Below, in pieces: positions 26,040-34,376 of a stretch of 64,000 nt of DNA; the first letter of the stretch is position 1, and every line of letters starts with the position of its first letter. Position numbers and translations under genes: made by a program. This DNA comes from CAVQJU01 sp963755195 (GTDB lineage: Bacteria; Acidobacteriota; Vicinamibacteria; Vicinamibacterales; CAVVIG01): NCBI GenBank assembly GCA_963755195.1, contig CAVWIZ010000002.1, positions 868,001 to 932,000 on the forward strand, in the 5' to 3' direction. Below the pieces are notes generated by a model. That model had not been told where the DNA came from, made no database searches, and saw nothing but the letters and a program-made list of their open reading frames with translations.

Positions 26040-27653
26040 ATGCCGAGCGTTCCGTCAGACACCGACTTAAGCGCCTTTGAGCGGCTTCTCACCGACATCT
26101 CAACGCGGTTCGTCAGCGTTGCCCCTGCGCACGTGGATGCCGAGATCACGGGCGCGCTGCGATTGCTGGTCGAGTTCCTCGCGGTCGATCGCAGCACGCT
26201 CTTTCAGTGGTCGGCCGACCGCCGGATTCTGCAGAACACGCATCACTGGGTCGCCGAGGGATGCGAGCCTATTCCCCCCGTGATTCCGGACGAGGTCCTG
26301 CCGTATTCCCTTCGCAGGGTCCTCGACGGCCACCCCTTCTGGTTCTCGAACCTGAATGAGCTTCCACCGGAAGCGGCGGTTGACCGCGCATTCTTCGAGA
26401 AGCACGGACCAAAGTCGAACCTGTCGTTTCCGCTGGTCGCGGGAGGGTCCGTCGTGGGGGCGCTCGCCTTCGGCGCCGTTCGGCAGGAGCGTCACTGGCC
26501 CGAGGTCTTAAGGGATCGTCTCTCGGCCGTGGCGCACGTCTTCGCGAACGCGCTCGAGCGCAAGCGATCCGATCTCGCGCTGCGGCAAGCCTACGCGGAA
26601 GTCTTACAGCTTAAAGCACGGCTCGAGCTCGACAACCAGTACCTGCGTCAGGAGCTCGCGGCCGACGCCGACGCCGACGCGATCGTCGCGCAGAGCGCGG
26701 CGATGAAAGCCGTGCTGCGCGAGGCGAGGCGAGTGGCCGCTACCAATTCCACGGTGCTGTTGTCCGGCGAGACGGGCACGGGCAAAGAGCTCCTTGCGGA
26801 AGCCGTGCATCAGGGCAGCAAGCGAAAGGACCGGCTGCTGGTCCGCGTCAATTGCGCGGCGCTGCCGGGCCCTCTGATCGAGAGCGAGCTGTTCGGCCGC
26901 GAGAAAGGCGCGTACACGGGCGCGCTGACGCGGGAGAGCGGACGGTTCGAGATCGCCGATGGCGGCACGCTGTTTCTCGACGAGGTCGGCGAGCTCCCGA
27001 TGGAGTTGCAGGCCAAGCTGCTGCGGGTTCTGGAGAACGGCACGTTCGAGCGACTGGGCAGCAGCCGCACCCTGAAGGTCGATGTCCGCGTGGTCGCGGC
27101 CAGCAATCGCGATCTCGCCGCGGCGGTACGCGAGAATCGGTTCCGCCAGGACCTGTTCTTCCGCCTGCAGGTATTTCCCATTCATATTCCGCCGCTGCGC
27201 GAGCGGCGTGAGGATATTCCGCCGCTCGTCTGGGCGTTCGTCAAGGACTTCGGCCGGCAACTTGGCAAGGTCATCGAGAAGGTCCCGCGTCACTCGATGG
27301 AGGCGCTCCGAGGGTACGCGTGGCCGGGCAACGTGCGTGAATTGCGCAACGTGATCGAGCGGTCGATGATTCTGACCGACGGCCCCACACTTCGCGTGGT
27401 GCTGCCGGCTGGCTCGCAACTCCCTGCCGTGTTGGAGCCGTCGGTGACGCTCGACGAGGTCGAGCGCCGCCATATTGTCGGTGTGCTCGAACAAACAGGA
27501 TGGCGCATCAGCGGCGACAATGGGGCGGCGCGCATGCTGGCCGTCAAGCCCACCACGCTCGAGTACCGCATGAAGAAGGCTGGGCATCGAGCGGAAGCAC
27601 CTCGCGGTTTGGCCTCCCCCCTGACACTGGATAGCGGGACGAGCCACCTGTAA
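26040..27653 (+). CDS. GAF-domain sigma-54-dependent transcriptional activator (Fis family)
   Basis: This 537-residue protein has three parts. An N-terminal GAF-like sensor spans about residues 10-185. An AAA+ domain spans about 215-445, with Walker A GETGTGKELLAEA, ELFGREKGAYTGAL (the GAFTGA loop in its GAYTGA form), Walker B GGTLFLDEVGELP and the arginine finger region RQDLFFRL. A C-terminal Fis-type helix-turn-helix ends it (ISGDNGAARMLAVKPTTLEYRMKKAG). It should melt sigma-54 promoters when its GAF domain is triggered. It is transcribed away from the arylsulfatase block, whose first gene has a -24/-12-like element, so it is the probable regulator. The effector is unknown. Confidence 0.9.
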   Translation: MPSVPSDTDLSAFERLLTDISTRFVSVAPAHVDAEITGALRLLVEFLAVDRSTLFQWSADRRILQNTHHWVAEGCEPIPPVIPDEVLPYSLRRVLDGHPFWFSNLNELPPEAAVDRAFFEKHGPKSNLSFPLVAGGSVVGALAFGAVRQERHWPEVLRDRLSAVAHVFANALERKRSDLALRQAYAEVLQLKARLELDNQYLRQELAADADADAIVAQSAAMKAVLREARRVAATNSTVLLSGETGTGKELLAEAVHQGSKRKDRLLVRVNCAALPGPLIESELFGREKGAYTGALTRESGRFEIADGGTLFLDEVGELPMELQAKLLRVLENGTFERLGSSRTLKVDVRVVAASNRDLAAAVRENRFRQDLFFRLQVFPIHIPPLRERREDIPPLVWAFVKDFGRQLGKVIEKVPRHSMEALRGYAWPGNVRELRNVIERSMILTDGPTLRVVLPAGSQLPAVLEPSVTLDEVERRHIVGVLEQTGWRISGDNGAARMLAVKPTTLEYRMKKAGHRAEAPRGLASPLTLDSGTSHL

Positions 27654-27667
27654 GCGATACTCAATCG

Positions 27668-27760
27668 GATGTCTTCCACAATTGTTGCGCCGGACCTGGC
27701 GCGACGATGGAGGCGGCGAGTGTGCTGATGGGAATCTGTCAGGAAATGGGACACCTGTGA
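27668..27760 (+). pseudogene. Decayed 3' fragment of radC
   Basis: Bases here align to the end of the intact radC (16288-16451) with two internal deletions. Shared blocks include GTCTTCCACAA, GTGCTGATGGGAATC and AGGAAATGGGAC, and both end in CTGTGA, with the TGA overlapping the GTG of the next gene (larC here, a symporter there). The frame is destroyed. It is a relic of a second radC that once preceded larC. Confidence 0.75.
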
Positions 27761-29066
27761 GTCGGGTGCTGTACTTCGACTGCTTCTCGGGCATTTCCGG
27801 CGACATGGTGCTGGGCGCGCTCCTCGACGCGGGTCTGCCGTTCGACGAGCTCAAGCGCGCGCTGGGCAGTCTTGCCGTGTCCGGCTATCACGTGCACGCC
27901 GATCGTGTCCTGCGGGCGAGCGTGTCGGCTACGAAGTTCACGGTCCACGACCACGATCATGGCGATGGGCGCCACCACCACGATCATGACCCCTCTAATA
28001 GTCATGATCACCAACACGGCGACCAGCACGGCCATCCGCATGTTCACGAACCAGGCCACGGGCATCCTCATCGGAGCCTGCCGGAAATCTTCGCCCTGAT
28101 CGACACGTCGGCCCTGTCGGCGCCCGGCCGCGACCGTGCCAAGTTCCTGTTCCAGCGGCTCGCAGAGGCTGAGGCGGCGATTCACCAGATGCCCGTCGAC
28201 CAGGTGCACCTGCACGAGGTTGGTGCAGTGGACTCTATCGTCGACATCGTCGGCGCCGTGTTCGGGCTGGAGTGGTTTGGCGCCGACCGGATTGTCGCAT
28301 CGGCGCTCAACGTTGGCGGCGGCATGGTGAAGACAGCCCACGGGTTGTTTCCAGTGCCGGCGCCGGCCACCGTCAGGCTGCTCGGCAATGCGCCCATCTA
28401 CGGCGGGTCCGTCGAAAAGGAGCTCGTGACCCCGACGGGCGCGCTCATCGTTTCGTCCTACGCATCGTCGTTTGGACCGATTCCGACGATGACCGTGGAG
28501 CACGTGGGGTATGGCGCGGGTCACCACGACTTCGCCTCGACGCCGAACGTGCTGCGGGTGCTCGTGGGCCGCGCGGCCGCGGGCGTTCAGCCGGGCGCCG
28601 AACGGGTTGTGGTTGTCGAATGCGAAATCGACGACATGAACCCGCAGCTCTTCGGCGTCGCCATGGATCGGCTGTATGCGGCCGGCGCGCTCGAGGTGTT
28701 TTACGTGGCCGTGCAGATGAAAAAGAACCGGCCCGGGACGCTCCTGACGGTGGTTGCGCCGCCGGATCGGCGCGAGGCGTTGTCCGGATCATTTTCAGCG
28801 AGACGACGACCATCGGCTTGCGGTACTCCGAGGTCGATCGGGAGTGCCTGCAGCGAGAGCTCGTCGCCGTCGACACGCCGGTCGGCGCCGTGCGGTTCAA
28901 GCTGGCCTGGCGGGACGGCCGGCTCGTCAACGCCGTGCCCGAGTTCGACGACTGCGCGGCGCTGGCGGCGGCGCGGAATCTCTCCGTCAAGGAAGTGCAG
29001 GCAGTCGCCGTCAAGGCGTTTGACGGCTGGCAGCGGCACGCCATGCCCGGGGGCCGTCAATCGTGA
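27757..29066 (+). CDS. larC: LarC, nickel-pincer cofactor biosynthesis protein (frameshift near 28782)
   Basis: GTG 27757 gives VSRVLYFDCFSGISGDMVLGA, the LarC N-terminus. A nickel-binding-type loop at about residues 64-105 holds 17 histidines. PVDQVHLHEVGAVDSIVDI, KELVTPTGALIVSSYA and CEIDDMNPQLFGVAMDRL follow. After one missing base near 28782 the frame resumes with RIIFSETTTIGLRYSEVDR and ends at 29066. Corrected length is 436 residues. LarC is the CTP-dependent cyclometallase that inserts nickel into the pincer cofactor of lactate racemase-type enzymes. No larA, larB or larE is in the window. In Lactiplantibacillus plantarum LarC is made by programmed frameshifting, so the break deserves checking, although an indel error is likelier here. 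Confidence 0.85.
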
Positions 29067-31033
29067 GCCGTTTCTACATCACGACCCCGATCTACTACAT
29101 CAACGCGGAGCCGCATCTCGGCCACGCGTATTCGACGATGATCGCGGATGCGTCGGCGCGGGCGCACCGCCTGATGGGCGACACGGTGTTCTTTCTGACG
29201 GGCACCGACGAGCACGGACAGAAAGTCGAGCGCGCGGCCAGAAACGCCGGCGTGCCGACGCCGGCGTTCGCCGATCGCGTGTCGCAGAAGTTCCGCGATC
29301 TGTCGCCGCTGCTCAACATTTCGAACGACGATTTCATCCGGACCACCGAGCCCCGCCACTTTCGCGCCGCCCAGGAGTTGTGGCGGCGCGTCAAAGAGCG
29401 CGGCTTCATCTACAAGGGGCAGTACGAAGGGTGGTATTGCACCGTCGACGAAGTGTTCGTGCCCGATACGCAGCTCGCTGATGGACGATGTCCCACCTGC
29501 GGCGGAAGCGTCGAGCGGATCGCTGAAGAGAGCTACTTCTTCCGGCTGTCTGCCTTTCAGGATCGGCTGCGGGACTACTACGCGAAGCATCCCGACTTCG
29601 TGACGCCGCCGGGCCGCCGAAACGAGATCGTCAGCTTTGTCGAGAGCGGCCTGCAGGATCTCAGCGTCAGCCGCACCTCCTTTACCTGGGGCATTCCGGT
29701 CCCCGACGACCCGGCGCATGTGATGTACGTGTGGTTCGACGCGCTGACCAACTACATGACGGCGGCCGGCTTCGGCGATCCGGACGCGAACGCGCAGGCG
29801 AGGTTCGAGCGCCTCTGGCCCGCAGACGTCCACGTGATCGGCAAGGAAATCGTGCGCCAGCACGGCATCTACTGGCCGGCGTTCCTGATGGCGGCCGACC
29901 TGCCCGTTCCGGCCCAGCTCGTCAGCCACGGCTGGTGGCTGATGGACGGCGCGAAGATGTCCAAGTCGATCGGCAACGTCGTGCAGCCCGACGAGTACGT
30001 CAAGCGATTCGGCGTGGATGCGCTGAGATACTTCGTCATGCGCGAAATGGTGTTTGGCCAGGACGCCAACTTCACCGACGAGGCGGTGCTGGGACGGTAC
30101 AACTCGGATCTGGCCAACGACCTGGGCAATCTGGTCAGTCGCGCGGCCACCATGATTCAGCGATACTGCGACGGCGTCGTCCCTCGCGCGAGCGCGGCCC
30201 TACTAGGGCGGGCGCCGGAGGTTGAGCTGCGCACGGCGATCGAAAGCCTTATCGGACGAGTCAAGGCCGCGGTCCTGTCGTTTCAGTTCAGCCAGGCCCT
30301 GCGCGACATCTGGGACGTGATCGGCGCGGCGAATCGATATATCGTGACGCGCGCGCCGTGGGCGCTGGCGAAGGACGCCGCCAAGCGCGACGAGCTCGAC
30401 ACGGCGTTGTACGTCTCGGCGGATTGCGTACGCGTGCTGGGCGAGCTCGTTCGCCCGTTCATGCCCGACGCTGGGGAACGCATGCTCGAGATGGTCGGCG
30501 TGACGCCCTCTCCGCAGTCGTGGGTGTCACTGCAGAATGATTCGCTGGTTCCAGGCAGTCGTATCGGTCAGACAACGGCGTTGTTTCCACGCATCGAACA
30601 CTCCGTGGAGGAGTTGAGGCACATGGCATCGGACCCGCAAAACCCGGACGCACCTCCCGCACCTCTTGCACCCGTTCCCCCGGCGGCGCCAGCCGAACCT
30701 GCGCGCATCGCCATCGACGACTTCATGAAGGTCGAGCTGCGGGTCGCCAAGGTCCTGGCCGCCGAGCGCGTGCCGAAATCGACGAGGCTCCTGAAGTTGC
30801 AGGTGGACGTTGGCAGCGAGCAGCGGACGCTCGTGGCGGGCATCGCCGAAGCGTACGAGCCCGAGACGCTGGTGGGGCGCACCGTCGTGGTCGTCTTCAA
30901 TCTGAGGCCCGCGAAGCTGATGGGCGTCGAGTCGAACGGGATGGTGCTGGCGGCCAGCCCGGAGGGCGGCAAGCCGACGCTGGTGGGCTTTGGTGACGTT
31001 GAGCCGCCGGCGCCCGGAACGAGGGTCAGGTAG
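29063..31033 (+). CDS. metG: Methionyl-tRNA synthetase with C-terminal tRNA-binding domain
   Basis: The 656-residue protein starts with GTG overlapping the larC stop. The class I signatures are AEPHLGHAYS (HIGH) and GAKMSKSIGN (KMSKS); a CPTCGG zinc knuckle lies at about residues 145-150. The anticodon-binding helical domain follows, then a proline/alanine-rich linker (about 540-560). A C-terminal EMAP/Trbp111-like OB domain begins IAIDDFMKVELRVAKVLAAE and contains NLRPAKLMGVESNGM. It charges initiator and elongator tRNA-Met. No indels. Metal and tail layout match the bacterial one-chain MetG with fused tRNA-binding domain. Confidence 0.95.
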   Translation: MSRFYITTPIYYINAEPHLGHAYSTMIADASARAHRLMGDTVFFLTGTDEHGQKVERAARNAGVPTPAFADRVSQKFRDLSPLLNISNDDFIRTTEPRHFRAAQELWRRVKERGFIYKGQYEGWYCTVDEVFVPDTQLADGRCPTCGGSVERIAEESYFFRLSAFQDRLRDYYAKHPDFVTPPGRRNEIVSFVESGLQDLSVSRTSFTWGIPVPDDPAHVMYVWFDALTNYMTAAGFGDPDANAQARFERLWPADVHVIGKEIVRQHGIYWPAFLMAADLPVPAQLVSHGWWLMDGAKMSKSIGNVVQPDEYVKRFGVDALRYFVMREMVFGQDANFTDEAVLGRYNSDLANDLGNLVSRAATMIQRYCDGVVPRASAALLGRAPEVELRTAIESLIGRVKAAVLSFQFSQALRDIWDVIGAANRYIVTRAPWALAKDAAKRDELDTALYVSADCVRVLGELVRPFMPDAGERMLEMVGVTPSPQSWVSLQNDSLVPGSRIGQTTALFPRIEHSVEELRHMASDPQNPDAPPAPLAPVPPAAPAEPARIAIDDFMKVELRVAKVLAAERVPKSTRLLKLQVDVGSEQRTLVAGIAEAYEPETLVGRTVVVVFNLRPAKLMGVESNGMVLAASPEGGKPTLVGFGDVEPPAPGTRVR

Positions 31034-32501
31034 TTGACGCTTCGCGCCGTTCTGGCCGCGGCGTGGGTGGGCGCGGCTTCGGCCGTCATTACTGTCGCCG
31101 GCGTTGCGCCCGTATCGGCTCAACCCGCGCGCGAGGCCAGCGGTTCGGCTGAAGTCGCGACCGCGCGGCGGCTGTCGGCCATCCGCAACCAGCCGCTGCT
31201 GCTCGAGGCGTTCCTGCGCGAGATGCCGAAGGGCGGCGACCTGCACAATCACCTCTCAGGCGCGATCTACGCGGAGAGCTACATCCGATGGGCGGCCGAG
31301 GACAAGTTGTGTCTCGTGACGGCGACGTTGACGCTCGACGACCGGTGTGTGCGACGCCAGCGCCGGCCGGCCGGCCGCGGGCGCGGCGCTCCAGGATTCG
31401 GCGCTCTACAACGCGGCGATTGACGCCTGGTCGATGCGGAACTGGGAGGCGGGGCGCAACGGGCACGATCATTTCTTCGCGACGTTCGCCAAGTTCGGCG
31501 CGGCCATCGGCAATCGCGTCGGAGACATGCTGGCCGAGGCCACCGCCAGGGCGGCGGCCGAGCACGTGACCTACCTCGAGCTGATCGTGTCGCCGGATGG
31601 CGGCGTCGCCGGCCGTCTCGCCCGTGGCGTGGGATGGATTCCCGACTTCGCGCAGATGCGGACCCGGCTCCTCGCGTCCGGGTTCGACGAGGTCGTGACG
31701 CGGACGAAGCAGCGGCTCGACACCGCGGAAGCGCGGCAGCGCGAGCTGCTGAAATGCGGAACGAGCGCCGCCGACGCGGGCTGCGGCGTCACCGTTCGCT
31801 ATCAGTCCCAGGTGGCTCGCGCCGGTCCACCGGAGCTCGTGTTTGCCGAGATGCTGGCGGGGTTCGAGGTGGCGACCGCGGAGCCGCGCGTCACCGGGCT
31901 GAATCTGGTGCAGCCGGAAGACGATCCAGTGGCGGTCCGCGATTTTTCGCTGCAGCTCTCGATGCTCGATTTCCTGCACGGGCTCTATCCCACCGTGCGC
32001 ATCAGCCTCCATGCCGGAGAACTTGTCGCGGGCCTGGTGCCGCCCGAGGCGCTGCGCTTCCACATTCGTGATTCCGTCCGGAAGGGTCACGCGCTGCGAA
32101 TCGGACACGGCGTGGCCATCATGCACGAAGACGATCCGATCGCGCTGCTGCGCGAGCTGGCGGCGAAAAAGATTCTCGTCGAGGTTGCGCTGAGCAGCAC
32201 CGATCAGATTCTCGGCGTGAAGGGCAAACAGCACCCGCTCAGCATGTATCTGCAGTACGGCGTTCCGGTTGCGCTCGCCACCGACGATCTGGGCGTTTCC
32301 CGATCGAGCCACACGCACGAGTGGGTCAAGGCCGTGCAGGAACAGGGCCTCGAGTATCCGACGATGAAGCGCATGGTCCGCGACTCGCTCGAGTACGCCT
32401 TTCTGGACCCGCCGACCAGGACGCGCCTGAAGCAGGCCCTGGCGCGCGCGTTCGCTCAATTCGAGCAGCGGCAGGAAGCGGCGGCGCGGGCGCGCCAATG
32501 A
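31034..32501 (+). CDS. Exported adenosine deaminase-family protein (frameshift near 31345)
   Basis: The frame begins at TTG immediately after the metG stop, with a signal peptide (AAWVGAASAVITVAGVAPVSAQ). The metal-binding KGGDLHNHLSGAIYAE (HxH) comes at about residue 70. One extra base near 31345 breaks the frame, which resumes CDASAGRPAAGAALQDSAL. It then has ISLHAGELV, RIGHGVAIMHED (catalytic His/Glu region) and ALATDDLGVSRSSH (Asp-Asp), the order of the adenosine/AMP deaminase superfamily. Corrected length is about 488 residues. With a signal peptide it resembles the secreted ADGF-like subgroup and would deaminate extracytoplasmic adenosine or a related nucleoside. The substrate is not proven. 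Confidence 0.8.
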
Positions 32502-32540
32502 TCGATGTAAATCGATGTCGATCGATGTGAATCGGTGTGA
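32501..32540. repeat. Four tandem 10-base repeats between the deaminase gene and tatD
   Basis: The 40 bases are four register-perfect decamers: ATCGATGTAA, ATCGATGTCG, ATCGATGTGA and ATCGGTGTGA. The first base is the last base of the upstream stop, and the tatD GTG start is inside the fourth unit. The spacing of one helical turn could place protein sites in phase, or the array may be slippage-generated spacer. Confidence 0.75.
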
Positions 32541-33316
32541 TTGACAGCCACTGTCACCTGGCGGACGAGGTGTTCGCCCCTGATCTGAGCGCGGTGATTA
32601 CACGCGCGCGTGATGCCGGCGTCGAGCGCGCGCTCGTGATCCTGGCCGCCGGCGATCCGAAAGAGGCCGCCCAGGCCGCAGACGTCGAATCGCTGTGGCC
32701 CGACGTCCGGTTTGCGATCGGCGTCCATCCGCACCAGGCACACCAGTTTGCCGACAACCCGGCGCGAGCGGCCGAAACGGTTCGGGCGCAGTGCGGCTCG
32801 ACCCGCGGCGCCAGGGCCATCGGCGAAATCGGACTCGATTACCACTACGATTTCTCGCCGCGCGACGTCCAGCAGGAGGTCTTCCGCTGCCAGGTGCGGC
32901 TCGCGCGCGAGCTGCGCCGGCCCGTGGTGATCCACACGCGGGAGGCCGACGAAGACACGCTTGCGATTCTGCGCGAGGACGGCGGCGGGGAGGTGCAAGG
33001 GGTGCTGCACTGTTTCACCGGCGGGCCCTCGCTGGCCCGCGCCGGCCTCGATCTGGGTTTCTACGTCTCGCTGGCCGGCATCATTACGTTTCCGAAAGCC
33101 ACCGAGCTGCGCGAGACGGTGCGGGCCGTACCGGTCGATCGCCTGCTGACAGAGACCGACAGCCCGTTCCTGGCCCCCGTGCCGCACCGCGGCACACGAA
33201 ACGAGCCGGCGCACGTCGCGCGCGTGGCCGAGGCGCTGGGCGCGCTGCACGGCCTCTCCGGCGACGCGCTGGGCCGCGTGGCGGCGGCGAACTTTCATAC
33301 CCTCTTCCGGCCGTGA
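32537..33316 (+). CDS. tatD: TatD-family metal-dependent deoxyribonuclease
   Basis: The GTG start yields VIDSHCHLADEVF, the TatD N-terminal HxH metal motif. AIGEIGLDYHYDFSP (glutamate ligand), PVVIHTREADEDTL, GVLHCFTGG and LLTETDSPFLAPVPHRGTRNEP follow, all in order. The product is 259 residues, standard size. TatD enzymes are 3'-5' exonucleases or AP-endonuclease-like nucleases in DNA quality control; physiological roles vary. The start codon lies in the tandem decamer array and lacks a good Shine-Dalgarno sequence. Confidence 0.93.
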   Translation: MIDSHCHLADEVFAPDLSAVITRARDAGVERALVILAAGDPKEAAQAADVESLWPDVRFAIGVHPHQAHQFADNPARAAETVRAQCGSTRGARAIGEIGLDYHYDFSPRDVQQEVFRCQVRLARELRRPVVIHTREADEDTLAILREDGGGEVQGVLHCFTGGPSLARAGLDLGFYVSLAGIITFPKATELRETVRAVPVDRLLTETDSPFLAPVPHRGTRNEPAHVARVAEALGALHGLSGDALGRVAAANFHTLFRP

Positions 33317-33338
33317 TAAAGTCCTACCGGAAACCACT

Positions 33339-34331
33339 GTGGAAAAGTCGTCGCTCGCCCTTGCGCAAATCTTCGAGCCGATCCGCGCCGACCTCGAGAA
33401 GGTCGACATCGAATTCGCCCGGCACGTCCAGTCGCAAGTCGATCTGATCCCGAAAATCGGGCAGTACATCCAGACGGCCGGCGGCAAGCGCGTGCGTCCG
33501 GCCGTGCTGCTGATGACGGCGCGGCTGTCCGGATACCGCGGCGATCGCGCCGTGCTCTACGCTGCCGTCGTCGAGTTCATCCACACGGCCACGCTCGTGC
33601 ACGACGACATCATCGACGATGCGGAGCTGCGTCGCGGACGCCAGGCCGTGCACTCGCGGTGGGGCAACGACGTGACCGTGCTCCTCGGCGACTACCTCTA
33701 CATCAAGTCGATGGCCCTGGCGCTGACGCACGACGCCATCGACATCGTCCGCCTCCTGTGCGACGTCACGCTCAAGATGATCGAGGGCGAGCTGTACCAG
33801 CTCACCAAGAACGGCGACGCGGACATTACCGAGGACGAGCACTTCGACATCATCCGGAGGAAAACGGCGTATCTCTTCGGCGGCTGTGCCCAGATTGGCG
33901 GGGTCCTCGGCACGGTGACGAGCGACGAGGAGCAGGCGCTTCGCGAGTACGGATTCAGCCTCGGGATTGCGTTTCAGATCGTGGACGACCTGCTCGACTT
34001 CACGGGCGACGCGGGCGCGGTCGGCAAGCCCATCGGGAGCGATCTGCGCGAAGGCAAGGTCACGCTGCCGCTGATCCATCTGCTCCGCCAGTCGAAAGAC
34101 GGCTCGGCGAAGAGCATCGTGCGCGACATCATCGCGTCGCGGTCGGTTGCGCCCGAGCAGTGGGCGGAACTGCTGGCCGGCCTCAAACAACACGCGTCGA
34201 TCGACTACGCGTATCGCCGCGCCGAAGAGTACGCCCAGCGCGCCAAGAGGCCGCTGTACGCGTTTCCGCCGAGCGCCGAGCGCGACGCCCTGCTGGCGCT
34301 GCCCGATTACGTGCTGTCGCGAGACCGCTGA
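33339..34331 (+). CDS. Polyprenyl diphosphate synthase (trans-isoprenyl transferase)
   Basis: The 330-residue protein (GTG start) has GGKRVRPAVLLM, the first aspartate-rich motif LVHDDIIDDAELRRG and the second, FQIVDDLLDFTGD. GKPIGSDLREGKVTLPLIHLL and the C-terminal FPPSAERDALLALPDYVLSRDR match octaprenyl/heptaprenyl synthases (IspB type). It elongates FPP/GPP with isopentenyl diphosphate to make the quinone side chain. Chain length cannot be read with certainty from the residues before the first motif. Lies in a run of same-strand genes with tatD and ligA. Confidence 0.9.
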   Translation: MEKSSLALAQIFEPIRADLEKVDIEFARHVQSQVDLIPKIGQYIQTAGGKRVRPAVLLMTARLSGYRGDRAVLYAAVVEFIHTATLVHDDIIDDAELRRGRQAVHSRWGNDVTVLLGDYLYIKSMALALTHDAIDIVRLLCDVTLKMIEGELYQLTKNGDADITEDEHFDIIRRKTAYLFGGCAQIGGVLGTVTSDEEQALREYGFSLGIAFQIVDDLLDFTGDAGAVGKPIGSDLREGKVTLPLIHLLRQSKDGSAKSIVRDIIASRSVAPEQWAELLAGLKQHASIDYAYRRAEEYAQRAKRPLYAFPPSAERDALLALPDYVLSRDR

Positions 34332-34376
34332 TCGCGTTTTGGCCCTGGAAACCACATCGGCCCCATCGCGCCCGTT

